Positions 15,575-25,195 of a DNA stretch of 64,000 bases are shown here, piece by piece (positions within the stretch are counted from its first letter, which is position 1; each line of letters begins with the position of its first letter). This DNA is from an uncultured Bacteroidales bacterium. GTDB taxonomy: Bacteria; Bacteroidota; Bacteroidia; Bacteroidales; UBA932. A program made the position numbers and the translations under genes. The notes beneath the pieces are model-generated. The model searched no databases. It saw only the letters and a program-made list of their open reading frames with translations, and was not told the origin of the DNA. The stretch spans positions 1 to 64,000 of the forward strand of contig CALVDO010000010.1 in NCBI GenBank assembly GCA_944326355.1, in the 5' to 3' direction.

Positions 15575-17563
15575 ATGAATCTCAACAGAAAAGAAGATTT
15601 CAGGCCTCGCTGTTCCCATGCAGGCCTGACTGCTGCCGTTGCGGTTGTACCTATGCTGGTGCTGGGGTCATGCGTCAATGAAGAGTATGATCTGAGCAAG
15701 GGCATCGACACGACTGTCAACATCAGCGCGGATATCAGTGCTCCGCTCGGCAGCACTGAGGAGATCCGCATCGGGAGCTTTCTTGAAATCGGCGAAGAAT
15801 CAGTCGTGCAGGCTGATCCGGAGACCGGAGACTATTCGCTGCAGCTTTCTGCCGACTCTCCGTTCAATGAAAGCATCGTGATCAGGGGCATCGACATCGA
15901 TCCCGAAACTCTCATTCGTGACGGAGGCGTCAGCGTCGGTGTCAACGTCAGGGACGAGATCGCCTCAGTCGCAGGCAACACGGATCCGAACACGCCCATA
16001 ACTGCAGTGGAAGTCTCTAATATACAGCTGATCAGCAGTGACGCGCCAGAGACTACCCCGATAACCATCAGCGAAGATGTCTCAGACATCTCCGACATTG
16101 TGAAGGAAATCGGCAGCATAGGCATGTCGGCTCCGATCGACATGGTCCTTTCGGTAAACGCCGGCGCTGTCACGGTGCGGCCGGGGCTTGAGATAGTCTT
16201 TCCGGAGCATGTCGGCATAGTCATGCCTGAAGAGATGCGGGAGTGCAGCCTGGTTGACGGCCGGATCATCAGGTTTTCGTCGCCTGTGAGAATTGCCGAA
16301 GATTCGCCTTTCAGCATCGGCCTTGAGATGACTTCCGTGGACGTCACCGGCCTCAAAAAGGCTACTGGCGGGACACAGGGCTTTCTTGGCGACAGGATTG
16401 AAATCGATCAGGAGATACAGGTCAGAAACTTCAGTGTCAGTGTGGCGGGTTCGGATTTCGGAGAGACTCTCCAGGACGTGCCTGCCGTCATTGCCGCGGA
16501 CATCACTGCCAACGTGACGAGTCTTGACATACTCGGGGTGACCGCCGTTCTCGACCCTCAGATGCAAATCGAGGATCAGACCGTGGAAGTGGGAGAGATT
16601 CCGGAATTCCTGTCCGGAGACAACATGACGCTTGACGTGTGGAATCCCGTCATCAGGCTCGACGTGAGCAACTCCTCCCCTGTCAGCGCACTGCTTTCGG
16701 CCATGCTTTCCGGAACTGACGAGTCCGGAGCCGAGATTACGCAGGAGCCGATTGCGATAGGGTCATCCGATCCGGATGCTGACAACGCCATACTCATCCA
16801 GCCGGGGACCACATCGGTATATATCTCCCGCAGAGGCGTGGAGCTGCCGGAACCTCCTGAGATATCCCAGATCGGAGAAAATGCGCCTCTCAACATCGTC
16901 GTGCCGGAAATCTCGACTCTCGTCAGCCGCATCCCGTCAGCCATCACCCTGTCTTCAATCAGTCTTCTCGTTCCTCATGAGGGCAATGCCGACGTCGGCT
17001 ACGCCGAGAATGACTATGTGCGTCTGCTCTTCCCTGAGAATCACGCGGACCTCACCTATGATATATATGTGGATTACGAGATAGACATCCCTCTGGCCTT
17101 CGGCAACGGACTGCAGATAGAATATCCTTATGATCTCAAGGGGCTGAACGGCAGCCTCAACCCGGGCTCGGATCAGGAATCGTCACTTGACGTGAATCTG
17201 AAGAAGGGAGAGCTCAGGATGACCTTCGTAAACGCGATACCTCTCGAGATGTCGGTGACGGCCTCCCCTATCGACACTGAAGGCAACGTCATTTCTGAAA
17301 GCGACGGCATCAGCGTGTCTCTTCTCAATGCCACCGGAGCGCCGGCAGTAGTCGCATCTGGCAACATAGGGAGCGAGACTGCCACTGAAGCGGTACTCGA
17401 ACTGACGGCCAACAGTCAGGTGCTCAAGCGTCTGGACGGATTCAGGCTCAACTTCACGGGAGGAACCGGCGGAATTGAAGGCGTGCCGCTCAATGAAAAT
17501 CAGTATATACGCCTGACGGACATATCAGTAAGACTGGACGGCGATGCCGAATTCGAACTCTAA
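15575..17563 (+). CDS. Large conserved Bacteroidales lipoprotein
   Basis: 662 aa; function unknown. The N-terminal signal ends in a lipobox (VLGSC, Cys about residue 30), followed by NEEYDLSKGIDTTVNI. This opening recurs in Bacteroidales lipoproteins encoded next to DUF5723 proteins. The rest is a beta-rich, acidic, Ser/Ile/Glu-rich chain without recognised catalytic motifs. The long N-terminus before the hydrophobic core (about 17 residues, with basic residues) is normal for this group. The next gene follows after 12 bp. The two products probably work together at the outer membrane, the lipoprotein riding on or beside the barrel; that pairing is inference from context. Confidence 0.8.
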   Translation: MNLNRKEDFRPRCSHAGLTAAVAVVPMLVLGSCVNEEYDLSKGIDTTVNISADISAPLGSTEEIRIGSFLEIGEESVVQADPETGDYSLQLSADSPFNESIVIRGIDIDPETLIRDGGVSVGVNVRDEIASVAGNTDPNTPITAVEVSNIQLISSDAPETTPITISEDVSDISDIVKEIGSIGMSAPIDMVLSVNAGAVTVRPGLEIVFPEHVGIVMPEEMRECSLVDGRIIRFSSPVRIAEDSPFSIGLEMTSVDVTGLKKATGGTQGFLGDRIEIDQEIQVRNFSVSVAGSDFGETLQDVPAVIAADITANVTSLDILGVTAVLDPQMQIEDQTVEVGEIPEFLSGDNMTLDVWNPVIRLDVSNSSPVSALLSAMLSGTDESGAEITQEPIAIGSSDPDADNAILIQPGTTSVYISRRGVELPEPPEISQIGENAPLNIVVPEISTLVSRIPSAITLSSISLLVPHEGNADVGYAENDYVRLLFPENHADLTYDIYVDYEIDIPLAFGNGLQIEYPYDLKGLNGSLNPGSDQESSLDVNLKKGELRMTFVNAIPLEMSVTASPIDTEGNVISESDGISVSLLNATGAPAVVASGNIGSETATEAVLELTANSQVLKRLDGFRLNFTGGTGGIEGVPLNENQYIRLTDISVRLDGDAEFEL

Positions 17564-17575
17564 ACACCCGGGAAG

Positions 17576-19051
17576 ATGAAGATAATGAAAAGATTATGTA
17601 TGATGATACTGGCGCTGGCAATGGCGGCGCCGGCGTTTGCGCAGACTCTCAATTCCGCCTATTTCATGGACGGATACAAATACAGGCACAGGCTCAATCC
17701 GGCCTTTGCGAGCACGCGGAGCTACTTCGGTCTTCCGGGACTTGGAGGAGTGTCTGCCGACATACAGAGCAACATGGGAATATCCACGTTCCTCTACCCC
17801 ACTGAAAGCGGTCAGCTCACGACGTTCATGAACGGCAGCGTGAGCTCGGACGAATTTCTGAGCAGGCTGAACAGGAACAACAGGCTCGGTGTGGACGTGT
17901 ATGCCAACATCCTTTCCGTAGGCAAATGGGGCAGAAAAGGCTTCACCTCGGTAGAGCTCGGTGTGAGGTCGGTCAATGCCGTCAATCTTCCTAAGGACCT
18001 CTTTTCCTTCGTCAAGAACGTGGGGGCGGCATCCACTTACGACATCAGCCGGCTCGGGGTCAGTTCGAGGAATTATCTCGAGCTTGCCGTGGGACACGCC
18101 CATCAGATCACAAGCAATCTGAACATCGGGGCGAAGGTCAAGTTCCTTGTCGGGCTTGCTTCTGTTGACGCCAGGATTGACAGGATGAACCTGACGCTTG
18201 CCGAAGACAAGTGGAGCGTGACGGCGGACGGTACTGTGAGCGCCAATGTGCCGGGACTTTCCGTGCCGACCAAGGCTGAGACGGGTGCTGAACTGAAAGA
18301 TCCGGCCCGGCCCGACGAGATCGATCTGGATGGTGTAGAGTTCGCTCTTGACGATTTTTCATCTGTAACCGGCGGGCTCGGATATGGCGCAGCTCTGGAT
18401 TTGGGTGCCGAATACCGTTTCGGAGGCATTCTGGAAGGACTTAACGTGTCGGCAGCCATTCTCGACCTCGGATTCATCAGATGGGGCAATGCAATCAACG
18501 CCGTCACCGGAGACATGGGCTGGGAATTCGACGGCTTTGAAGACATTTCTTTTGAGGAAGGCAGCGACATGAGCATCGGTAATCAGTTCAATGCTCTCGG
18601 AGAGGATCTTGCCGACCTTCTTGTGCTGTATCGGGAGTCTTCGACAAAAGGGAAGACCAACATGCTTTCATGTACAGTCAATCTCGCGGCTGAATACGAG
18701 ATGCCGTTCTATCGCAAGCTTTCCGCCGGCTTTCTGTATTCGTCAAGATTCGGCGGTGGCTACACCAAGAACGAGGGCCGCTTCTTCGTCAACCTTCTTC
18801 CGGTAAAATGGTTCGGCATTTCCGCCAGCTACGGCATATCCAATTTCGGATCGTCTCTCGGAGGCGTGATCAACTTCGATCTGCCTGGATTCGGTCTCTT
18901 CATAGGCACGGATTGCGTGACTACCAAGCTTACGCCGCCGAACGATGACCTTTTCGGACTGCAGGTGCCGTATGACAAGCTGAAGCTCAACTTGAATTTC
19001 GGTCTCACGTTCAATATCAGCAGATACAGGACGCTCGGAGACTGGAGATAA
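17576..19051 (+). CDS. DUF5723-type outer-membrane beta-barrel protein
   Basis: 491 aa with a clear signal peptide (MKRLCMMILALAMAAPAFAQ). The mature start TLNSAYFMDGYKYRHRLNPAFA and the early GLPGLGGVSADIQSNMGIS segment are typical of the DUF5723 family of Bacteroidetes outer-membrane proteins. Alternating amphipathic strands continue to the C-terminus (LNFGLTFNISRYRTLGDWR). It is the second gene of a two-gene operon with the lipoprotein upstream. A strong hairpin 31 bp downstream ends transcription. The cargo or role is not known. Confidence 0.82.
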   Translation: MKIMKRLCMMILALAMAAPAFAQTLNSAYFMDGYKYRHRLNPAFASTRSYFGLPGLGGVSADIQSNMGISTFLYPTESGQLTTFMNGSVSSDEFLSRLNRNNRLGVDVYANILSVGKWGRKGFTSVELGVRSVNAVNLPKDLFSFVKNVGAASTYDISRLGVSSRNYLELAVGHAHQITSNLNIGAKVKFLVGLASVDARIDRMNLTLAEDKWSVTADGTVSANVPGLSVPTKAETGAELKDPARPDEIDLDGVEFALDDFSSVTGGLGYGAALDLGAEYRFGGILEGLNVSAAILDLGFIRWGNAINAVTGDMGWEFDGFEDISFEEGSDMSIGNQFNALGEDLADLLVLYRESSTKGKTNMLSCTVNLAAEYEMPFYRKLSAGFLYSSRFGGGYTKNEGRFFVNLLPVKWFGISASYGISNFGSSLGGVINFDLPGFGLFIGTDCVTTKLTPPNDDLFGLQVPYDKLKLNLNFGLTFNISRYRTLGDWR

Positions 19052-19081
19052 TCAGTAGAACAGGCTCCGGCCCGACACATG

Positions 19082-19120
19082 GCGGCCCCCGAAAGTGCAG
19101 ATGAAACTTTCGGGGGCCGC
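19082..19120. terminator. Strong bidirectional hairpin terminator
   Basis: Perfect 15-bp stem GCGGCCCCCGAAAGT / ACTTTCGGGGGCCGC at 19082-19096 and 19106-19120, with a 9-nt loop. It lies between convergent genes and should end both the DUF5723 operon and the flavodiiron gene. There is only a weak T-rich tail on either side. Confidence 0.85.
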
Positions 19121-19148
19121 TGTTAATTTATAGTCTGATCTCGCAGGG

Positions 19149-20366
19149 CTATCTGCTCATGAGCTCAGCCACAGAAGCCATGTCGCATTTTTCCGGTGAG
19201 TATCCCTGAGGGAAGCTAAGACCGTCGGAAATGAGTTCAAATCCCTGTTTCTTAGCCATCTCGTCAAGGAGTCTGACGCTCGCGCCGGCCCAAGTGTATG
19301 AGCCGAAGGCGAAGAACCGCCTGTTCTTGACAAGCCTTGCTCCTATGCCGTACATGAACGTGTAGGCAGGAGGGAAAATGTCGTTGTTATATGTAGGAGC
19401 GCCGATGGCAATCGTATCGTATTTGAACACGTCCCTGTAGGCGTATGAGAGATTTTCGGTGCAGAGGTTGTGAAGCGCATATTTGACTCCCCTTTTGGCG
19501 AGCTCAGCCGCGAGAGACTTTGCCGCCTTTGCCGTATTGCCGTACATGGTGGAATATGCGATGCACACTCCCCTTTCGGCCTCATAGCGGCTTAGCCTGT
19601 CATAGCGTGCCACGACGTCGGCAACATGTTTTTCCCATACAGGACCATGCGTACTGCAGATTCTCTCTATCTCGACTCCGGCGAGCTTTTTGAGCGCCGC
19701 CTGCACGGTCTGTCCGTATTTTCCCACAATATTGGAGTAGTACCTCGTCATCTCGTCCGAAAACTCTGTGAAGCAGTCCGGACTCTTGTCGAGCCAGCCG
19801 CACAGATGTGCCTCAGTGTCCCTTATGCCTCCGTCGACGGCGCCGAAAGTGCCGAACGCGTCTCCGGAGAAGAGCGTCTTCTCTTCTGCAAGATAAGTGA
19901 CCATCGTCTCCGGCCAGTGCACCATAGGTATCATGTGGAAGCTGAGGGAAGTCTCTCCGAGCGGGAGAGTGTCGCCTTCCCTGATGACGAGAATATTGTC
20001 CGTGATTCCGTGATACCCCTTGATCATCGGCACGGCCTTGGCGTTGGTGACTATCTTTATGTCCGGATAGGCGTCCCTGATGTCGGAGATCAGGGACGAA
20101 TGATCCGGCTCCATGTGATTCACAATCAGATAATCAACTGAACGTCCTCTGGTCTCCCGCTTGACATTGGCGAGAAATTCTGCCGAGAAGGCCGCCTCGG
20201 CAGTGTCTATGAGGGCTATCTTCTCGTCGATCACAAGATATGAGTTGTAGCTTACGCCGAACGGAAGAGGCCATAGACCCTCGAATATGACTTTCTCATG
20301 ATCATTGACCCCTACATAGCGTATCCTTTCAGAAATCTTTGTGTTCATGTCTGTATCGTTTTTCAT
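19149..20366 (-). CDS. Flavodiiron protein (FprA/ROO family)
   Basis: Cytoplasmic O2 and/or NO reductase that protects anaerobes, 405 aa. The metallo-beta-lactamase domain carries the diiron ligands H84-x-E86-x-D88-H89 (NHMEPDHS), H150 (VHWPE), D169 (FSGDAFG) and H240 (STHGP), all present. The flavodoxin domain begins at about 267 with the FMN loop YSTMYGNT (271-278). There is no rubredoxin extension, so electrons must come from a separate donor. A second Met (residue 7) is an alternative start. It lies 56 bp after a barrel gene and has its own -7 box at 20389, so it may be expressed separately from the pyk cluster. Confidence 0.93.
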   Translation of the reverse strand: MKNDTDMNTKISERIRYVGVNDHEKVIFEGLWPLPFGVSYNSYLVIDEKIALIDTAEAAFSAEFLANVKRETRGRSVDYLIVNHMEPDHSSLISDIRDAYPDIKIVTNAKAVPMIKGYHGITDNILVIREGDTLPLGETSLSFHMIPMVHWPETMVTYLAEEKTLFSGDAFGTFGAVDGGIRDTEAHLCGWLDKSPDCFTEFSDEMTRYYSNIVGKYGQTVQAALKKLAGVEIERICSTHGPVWEKHVADVVARYDRLSRYEAERGVCIAYSTMYGNTAKAAKSLAAELAKRGVKYALHNLCTENLSYAYRDVFKYDTIAIGAPTYNNDIFPPAYTFMYGIGARLVKNRRFFAFGSYTWAGASVRLLDEMAKKQGFELISDGLSFPQGYSPEKCDMASVAELMSR

Positions 20367-20388
20367 TCGTTGTCAACTTTTGAATCGG

Positions 20389-20396
20389 CAAATGTA
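20389..20396 (-). promoter_or_regulatory. -7 promoter box (TACATTTG) of the flavodiiron gene
   Basis: TAnnTTTG match on the minus strand, 23 nt before ATG 20366. The -33 position is poor. Confidence 0.45.
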
Positions 20397-20422
20397 CATG
20401 ATATTTTTGAAATTTCATCGCT

Positions 20423-21064
20423 TCAGAAGCTCAGCCCGATTCCGAAGGTCAGAGCGCTCACGAATGCCTCGTTTCTCCTGAGCCGGTCTCCGGTGACAGG
20501 AATGATGACGCCGCCGGCATCTTCACTCACGTCAGGATGGGTGTACACCAGCTGGCAGGCGAAGAGAAAGTCAAGCTTCACGCTTCTTGACAGGCTTATC
20601 CTGTATCCGGCCCCGAGTTTGCCGAATGGCGACGGGCGCTCATCCTCTCCTTCAAATGATATTCCGGCACCGCCCTCTGCAAAAGTGAACCAGCGGTTTT
20701 CAAGCGGACTGTCGCCGAACAGCACTGTGGCTCTCAGAGATGCAGGGAACATCACCTTGCTCCTGTATATGCCGCTCATCCCAAGATTAAGCGAAAGATT
20801 GATATTGCGGCTGAAGTTGCATCCGACGCTGGCGGCGAGCTGGCCGTTGAGCGCTGCCCTTCTGTTCATCCCCTTGCGGTTGACTCTGTAGCCTTCTTCT
20901 GCTATATAGTTGTAATGGTAGAACATTCCGAGAGTCACGGCCGCGCTGCCCTCGATCCCGAAGGTCACGCGGGGGAATGCCCTGTCTCGCTCACCTGCGG
21001 ATGCGCAGACAGGCAGAAGAGCAAGAATGACGATATGCAGGAAAATACGTTTCATGGCTTTCAT
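20423..21064 (-). CDS. Small outer-membrane beta-barrel protein
   Basis: 213 aa with a signal peptide (FLHIVILALLPVCASAG). The mature chain has alternating strands, for example SAAVTLGMFYHYNYI, SVGCNFSRNINLSLNLGMSGIY and ALTFGIGLSF, and ends in the aromatic residue Phe expected of a barrel. This suggests an eight-strand barrel with no known function. It follows another barrel-like gene after 12 bp and is part of the pyk-GNAT-barrel cluster on the minus strand. Confidence 0.65.
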   Translation of the reverse strand: MKAMKRIFLHIVILALLPVCASAGERDRAFPRVTFGIEGSAAVTLGMFYHYNYIAEEGYRVNRKGMNRRAALNGQLAASVGCNFSRNINLSLNLGMSGIYRSKVMFPASLRATVLFGDSPLENRWFTFAEGGAGISFEGEDERPSPFGKLGAGYRISLSRSVKLDFLFACQLVYTHPDVSEDAGGVIIPVTGDRLRRNEAFVSALTFGIGLSF

Positions 21065-21076
21065 TGACGACTTGGA

Positions 21077-21622
21077 TCAGAAGCGCCATCTTATGCCGAG
21101 CCTCGGAGACAGACCCTGAACCAATCCGTTGACATACAGGTACATCTTCATTGTCCCGTTCTCACTTCTGACATGAGTGGCGAGAGCGGGCATCAGACTC
21201 ACGGATATCGAGACGGGCACTCTGAAGGCAAACTCTACACCTATGCTTCCGCAGATTCCCGCAACGAGCCCATATCCCGAGGCGCCTCTGTCTCGCGCAT
21301 ATCCGGCTGTGACTCCAGGGCCGGCATGCCATCTCAGCGTGAAGTCATCATGCTCCGATACGGCAAAGGAGAATCCCCGCACATAGGAGAACCTCACTCC
21401 CGGAGATCGGCTGTCTCCCTGCAGGACTCCGCACAGATCCGCATCGAGAAGTAGCTCATGAAATGTCTTTTCCGGCCCCTTCAGCCTGCAGCTCAAGCCT
21501 ATGCCGGTGAATGAGAAATCCGCTCCCGCAGAGCTGAGCCGCCTGTCGTCTGCCGCCGCAAAAAAGACTTGCAGCAGCATCAGGGAGGACACCAGCGCAG
21601 CGCGAGGCAGAAACCTTTTCAT
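21077..21622 (-). CDS. Small secreted/outer-membrane protein
   Basis: 181 aa from ATG 21622. The frame is open further upstream but would overlap the GNAT gene. The signal peptide is FLPRAALVSSLMLLQVFFAAA. The mature part has beta-strand patterns (FSFAVSEHDDFTLRWHAG, VSISVSLMPALATHV) and ends GIRWRF, an aromatic barrel-type end. It is likely a companion of the barrel gene downstream. It starts 5 bp after the GNAT stop. Function unknown. Confidence 0.6.
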   Translation of the reverse strand: MKRFLPRAALVSSLMLLQVFFAAADDRRLSSAGADFSFTGIGLSCRLKGPEKTFHELLLDADLCGVLQGDSRSPGVRFSYVRGFSFAVSEHDDFTLRWHAGPGVTAGYARDRGASGYGLVAGICGSIGVEFAFRVPVSISVSLMPALATHVRSENGTMKMYLYVNGLVQGLSPRLGIRWRF

Positions 21623-21627
21623 AGGCG

Positions 21628-22209
21628 TCAGGACAGTTCGATCTGAAGATGCTTCATCTGATGTCCGAAGAAATCCTTGAATCCGCACTGTCTGAATCCA
21701 AGGCGGAAATAAAGTGCCTCGGCTTTGGGATTGTCGACATCCACAAGCAGGCCGGCGCGTGTGAATCCGTTTTCGGCGGCGTATCCGAGCATCGCCTCAA
21801 AGAGCTTTGAGCCTATACCCAGAGACCTCATGGATGGATCCACGCCTATGGAATCGAGATAGAACTCCCCCGCCTCAGTCTCGTCATAGTCCCCGAAACT
21901 GTTGTTCGCATCGGGAAAGCGACGGGCGAAATCTTCCAATATCGGCCTCTTGAGTTCACGGCACCTTGCGCCGTCGTAGCCGCATATTGCCCCGGCCACT
22001 ACTCCGTCCGCCTCAGCGACGAACGTGTTGGCATAGCTGTACAGCGTACCATCAGCTGCCACATACTCCCTTACCATCTCGGCGAAACTTTCTTCAGTCA
22101 GTTCCGGGCTCATGGCCAGAAAAGAATCCAGCGGCCATGCCATCATGAAAAGTCTCGCCACCGTCGGCGCGTCTTCTCTTCTCGCGTGTCTTACTGTAAC
22201 TCTCGTCAT
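21628..22209 (-). CDS. GNAT-family N-acetyltransferase
   Basis: 193 aa. N-terminal RHARREDAPTVARLF is typical of GNAT domains. The acetyl-CoA loop is SLGIGSKLFEAML (motif A, about 131-143), preceded by YLDSIGVDPSMR. The C-terminal half ends LYFRLGFRQ, motif B. The substrate is unknown; the fold modifies amines of small molecules or proteins. It starts 3 bp after the pyruvate kinase stop, so translation is coupled, but no functional link is obvious. Confidence 0.85.
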   Translation of the reverse strand: MTRVTVRHARREDAPTVARLFMMAWPLDSFLAMSPELTEESFAEMVREYVAADGTLYSYANTFVAEADGVVAGAICGYDGARCRELKRPILEDFARRFPDANNSFGDYDETEAGEFYLDSIGVDPSMRSLGIGSKLFEAMLGYAAENGFTRAGLLVDVDNPKAEALYFRLGFRQCGFKDFFGHQMKHLQIELS

Positions 22210-22212
22210 GGT

Positions 22213-23616
22213 CTAAACATATTTGAATTCCATATAAGTGGCTCCGAGCTCCTCCTTGAAGCTCCCTCCGATGAAGGCGACGAGGTCTCCCTTGACTACT
22301 TTCCCGTCCTCAAGAAGCATCTCGATTGAACGGCGGACGAAGTCTTCCTTGCTGTTCTGGATGTCGAATTTGTAGGCGTAGATGTCGTATGTCATCGCCA
22401 GTTCACGCATAGTGTATGAGTTGTAGCACATGGCGTAGATCGGCACTTTCGGTCTGAACTCGGCAAGGTATCTTCCCGTGCGTCCTGTCCAGGTGTCAAA
22501 TATTATGGCCTTTACGGGCAGATACCGGGTCGACTCCACGAGACTCTTCGCAAGGACGGCCGCTATCGGCTTGAGTGCCTTGTCCAGGTTGAGCTCAAGC
22601 GAGATGTCGCTCGACTTCTCGGCTTCGAGAGCTATGCGGTTCATCGTCTGGACCGACTCCACCGGATATTTCCCGTTTGCCGTCTCTCCGCTGAGCATGA
22701 TCGCATCCGTGCTCTGGAAGATGGCGTTGGCTACGTCCGTTACCTCCGCCCTCGTCGGCCTCGGGTTCTCTATCATGCTGTGAAGCATCTGTGTGGCTAT
22801 GATCACCGGCTTCTTTCTCAGACGGCACGTGCGGATTATCTGCTGCTGGAGCAGAGGTATCCGCTCGGCCGGAATCTCAACTCCAAGATCTCCCCTCGCC
22901 ACCATCACGCCGTAGCAATATGAGAGTATGTCGTAGAGATTGTCGATCCCCTGCTGGTTCTCTATCTTGGATATTATCTTGAGATGGCTCTTGCGCGCGT
23001 CAAGAATCTCCTGTATTTCCCGGAGGTCGTCCTTGCTGCGGACGAATGAGTGCGCGATGAAGTCGATATCCTCATCTATGGCCCAGTTGACGAACATCCT
23101 GTCCTTTTCGCTCAGGGCAGGGAGCGCGATGTGTACGTTAGGCACATTGACGCTCTTTCTCCCCTTGATCACACCGCTGTTCTGCACCTCGCAGAGCAGC
23201 TTACCGTCATCTTTCCCTGTCACGAACAGATCGATGGCGCCGTCGTCAATAAGAACATGTGCGCCCACCGGCACGTCATTGACGAATCCCGAATATGTAG
23301 TATAGAGCACATTTTTCGTGCAGAGGCCATCCGGTCCGTTGTGAACCTCTATCCAGTCGCCCTCGGCGACCTCATATCCGTCAGGATTCTCCGTCTTCGT
23401 CAGGCGGACTTCCGGGCCCTTAGTGTCTATCATTATAGCTATCTTGTCGGAGACGGCTCTCACGTTTTCGACGATTTTTCGCGCTCCCTCGACGGAGGCA
23501 TGGGCAGAATTTATCCTCACCACATTCATTCCGCTTTCGTACAGCTTCTGGATAAATTCGATGTCGCACCTGATGTCCGAAATGGTGCAGATGATCTTTG
23601 TTTTCTTTATTGACAT
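22213..23616 (-). CDS. pyk: Pyruvate kinase
   Basis: Last step of glycolysis, PEP + ADP to pyruvate + ATP, 467 aa. N-terminal KTKIICTISD, DTKGPEVRLT, the lysine in ISKIENQQGIDN, MVARGDLGVEIP and IATQMLHSMIENPRPTRAEVTDVANAI-type active-site blocks are all present (about residues 4-300). The C-terminal allosteric domain (about 345-467) is complete. It is the first gene of the minus-strand cluster pyk-GNAT-barrel-barrel, with its own -7 box. Confidence 0.96.
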   Translation of the reverse strand: MSIKKTKIICTISDIRCDIEFIQKLYESGMNVVRINSAHASVEGARKIVENVRAVSDKIAIMIDTKGPEVRLTKTENPDGYEVAEGDWIEVHNGPDGLCTKNVLYTTYSGFVNDVPVGAHVLIDDGAIDLFVTGKDDGKLLCEVQNSGVIKGRKSVNVPNVHIALPALSEKDRMFVNWAIDEDIDFIAHSFVRSKDDLREIQEILDARKSHLKIISKIENQQGIDNLYDILSYCYGVMVARGDLGVEIPAERIPLLQQQIIRTCRLRKKPVIIATQMLHSMIENPRPTRAEVTDVANAIFQSTDAIMLSGETANGKYPVESVQTMNRIALEAEKSSDISLELNLDKALKPIAAVLAKSLVESTRYLPVKAIIFDTWTGRTGRYLAEFRPKVPIYAMCYNSYTMRELAMTYDIYAYKFDIQNSKEDFVRRSIEMLLEDGKVVKGDLVAFIGGSFKEELGATYMEFKYV

Positions 23617-23648
23617 ACCCTGTTCTGGATTTTGGCTTGCGAATTTAG

Positions 23649-23656
23649 CAAAAATA
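23649..23656 (-). promoter_or_regulatory. -7 promoter box (TATTTTTG) of pyk
   Basis: TAnnTTTG match on the minus strand, 32 nt before ATG 23616. No clear -33 element is seen. Confidence 0.5.
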
Positions 23657-23690
23657 ACCGAATGAATGACGAAGATGGCGCATCAAGATT

Positions 23691-23708
23691 TATAACATTT
23701 ATGTTATA
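23691..23708. promoter_or_regulatory. Palindrome in the pyk-rarA divergent promoter region
   Basis: Perfect 8-bp inverted repeat TATAACAT-TT-ATGTTATA, lying 34 bp upstream of the pyk -7 box and 76 bp upstream of the rarA box. Its size and symmetry fit an operator for a dimeric regulator. No U-tract supports a terminator. The regulator is unknown. Confidence 0.4.
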
Positions 23709-23784
23709 GTTAGTAACTTTTTTGTTATTCAACCACAGGTACAATATATTAGGCAATTGTTGAATCAGATGCAAAACAATTTCG

Positions 23785-23792
23785 TATTTTTG
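23785..23792 (+). promoter_or_regulatory. -7 promoter box (TATTTTTG) of rarA
   Basis: TAnnTTTG match 25 nt before ATG 23818. TTG at 23760-23762 with about 22-nt spacing is a weak -33 candidate. Confidence 0.5.
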
Positions 23793-23817
23793 CGGATTCA
23801 GACAAAAACCGGACAAG

Positions 23818-25134
23818 ATGATGGATATTGATGACGGCGCGGGAAGAAGCAGGATGCTGCCGCCGTTGCCGGAACGCATGAGGCCGCGCACACTCGACGG
23901 CTATGTAGGGCAGCGGCATCTCGTAGGCGAGGGCGGCGTGCTCAGAAAAATGATGGAGAGCGGCAATCTCTCGTCTTTCATTCTGTGGGGGCCTCCCGGC
24001 GTGGGAAAGACGACTCTGGCGAGAATCGTCGCAAAGAGTCTGAATAGGGAGTTCTATACGCTGTCGGCTGTGAGCGCAGGAGTGAAGGAGGTGCGCGAGG
24101 TCATCGAGAGAGCCCGGGCAGGCTCATTTTTCTCGGCGGGCCGTGCGCCAATCCTCTTCATAGACGAGATTCACCGCTTCAGCAAGTCACAGCAGGACGC
24201 CCTTCTCGGAGCGGTCGAAGACGGAACGATAATACTTATCGGGGCAACGACCGAGAATCCGTCCTTCGAAGTCAACACTCCCCTTCTGTCGAGATGTCAG
24301 GTCTTCGTGCTCAAGAGCCTGGACAGGGCCGATCTTCAGGAGCTGCTCGACAGGACGCTGCGCGAGGACGAGCTGCTCAAGGACATGGACATCAGGGTGA
24401 CCGAGACCGAGGCGCTGTTCAGATACTCCGGAGGCGATGCCAGAAAGCTGTTGAACATACTTGAGATGACGGTGGGATCATTCTCGCCGGGAGAGCCTAA
24501 AGTCATTGACAACAAGGTGGTGACCGATTGCCTCCAGGAAAATACCGCTATCTATGACAAGGGCGGCGAGATGCACTACGACATCATTTCCGCTTTCATC
24601 AAGAGCGTGCGCGGATCGGATCCCAATGCGGCGGTGTACTACCTTGCGAGGATGCTCAAGGGCGGAGAGGACCCGCTCTTCATAGCACGGCGCCTGTGCA
24701 TCCTGGCTGCGGAGGACATAGGTCTCGCCAATCCGAACGCCCTTCTGCTTGCGGAGGCCTGCTTCAGGATAGTGCACAACATAGGAATGCCGGAGGCGAG
24801 GATACCTCTGGCCGAGACCACCATCTATCTCGCATCATCCGCAAAGAGCAATTCGGCCTATCTGGCCATCGGCAGGGCGATGGAACTTGCTGACAAGACT
24901 CAGACGTCTTCAGTCCCGCTCTACCTCCGGAATGCCCCGACCAGACTGATGGAGGAGCTCGGATACAGCGACGGATACAAATATGCCCATGATTATCCCG
25001 GACACTGGACCGATCTGGAGTTCATGCCCGAGGATCTTGTGGGGACGAGGCTGTATGAACCTGCAGAGAACAAGTCGGAGCAGACTCTCGAGGCAAGACT
25101 TTCCGCTCTTTGGCCAAAGTATTACGGCAAGTGA
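23818..25134 (+). CDS. rarA: Replication-associated recombination protein A (RarA/MgsA)
   Basis: AAA+ ATPase acting at stalled replication forks, 438 aa. [21 protein letters not shown] is the family opening. Walker A is GPPGVGKTT (58-66), Walker B is LFIDEIHRF with [12 protein letters not shown] after it, and sensor 1 is [13 protein letters not shown]. The C-terminal tetramerisation part has [11 protein letters not shown] and [13 protein letters not shown]. Length and order are normal. Convergent with tamL. Confidence 0.95.
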   Translation: MMDIDDGAGRSRMLPPLPERMRPRTLDGYVGQRHLVGEGGVLRKMMESGNLSSFILWGPPGVGKTTLARIVAKSLNREFYTLSAVSAGVKEVREVIERARAGSFFSAGRAPILFIDEIHRFSKSQQDALLGAVEDGTIILIGATTENPSFEVNTPLLSRCQVFVLKSLDRADLQELLDRTLREDELLKDMDIRVTETEALFRYSGGDARKLLNILEMTVGSFSPGEPKVIDNKVVTDCLQENTAIYDKGGEMHYDIISAFIKSVRGSDPNAAVYYLARMLKGGEDPLFIARRLCILAAEDIGLANPNALLLAEACFRIVHNIGMPEARIPLAETTIYLASSAKSNSAYLAIGRAMELADKTQTSSVPLYLRNAPTRLMEELGYSDGYKYAHDYPGHWTDLEFMPEDLVGTRLYEPAENKSEQTLEARLSALWPKYYGK

Positions 25135-25195
25135 TTCCATGCCTGGCGCAACAGGGAAATGCCGGGCGAAGGCAGGCCGGCAGGCTACCGGAAGA

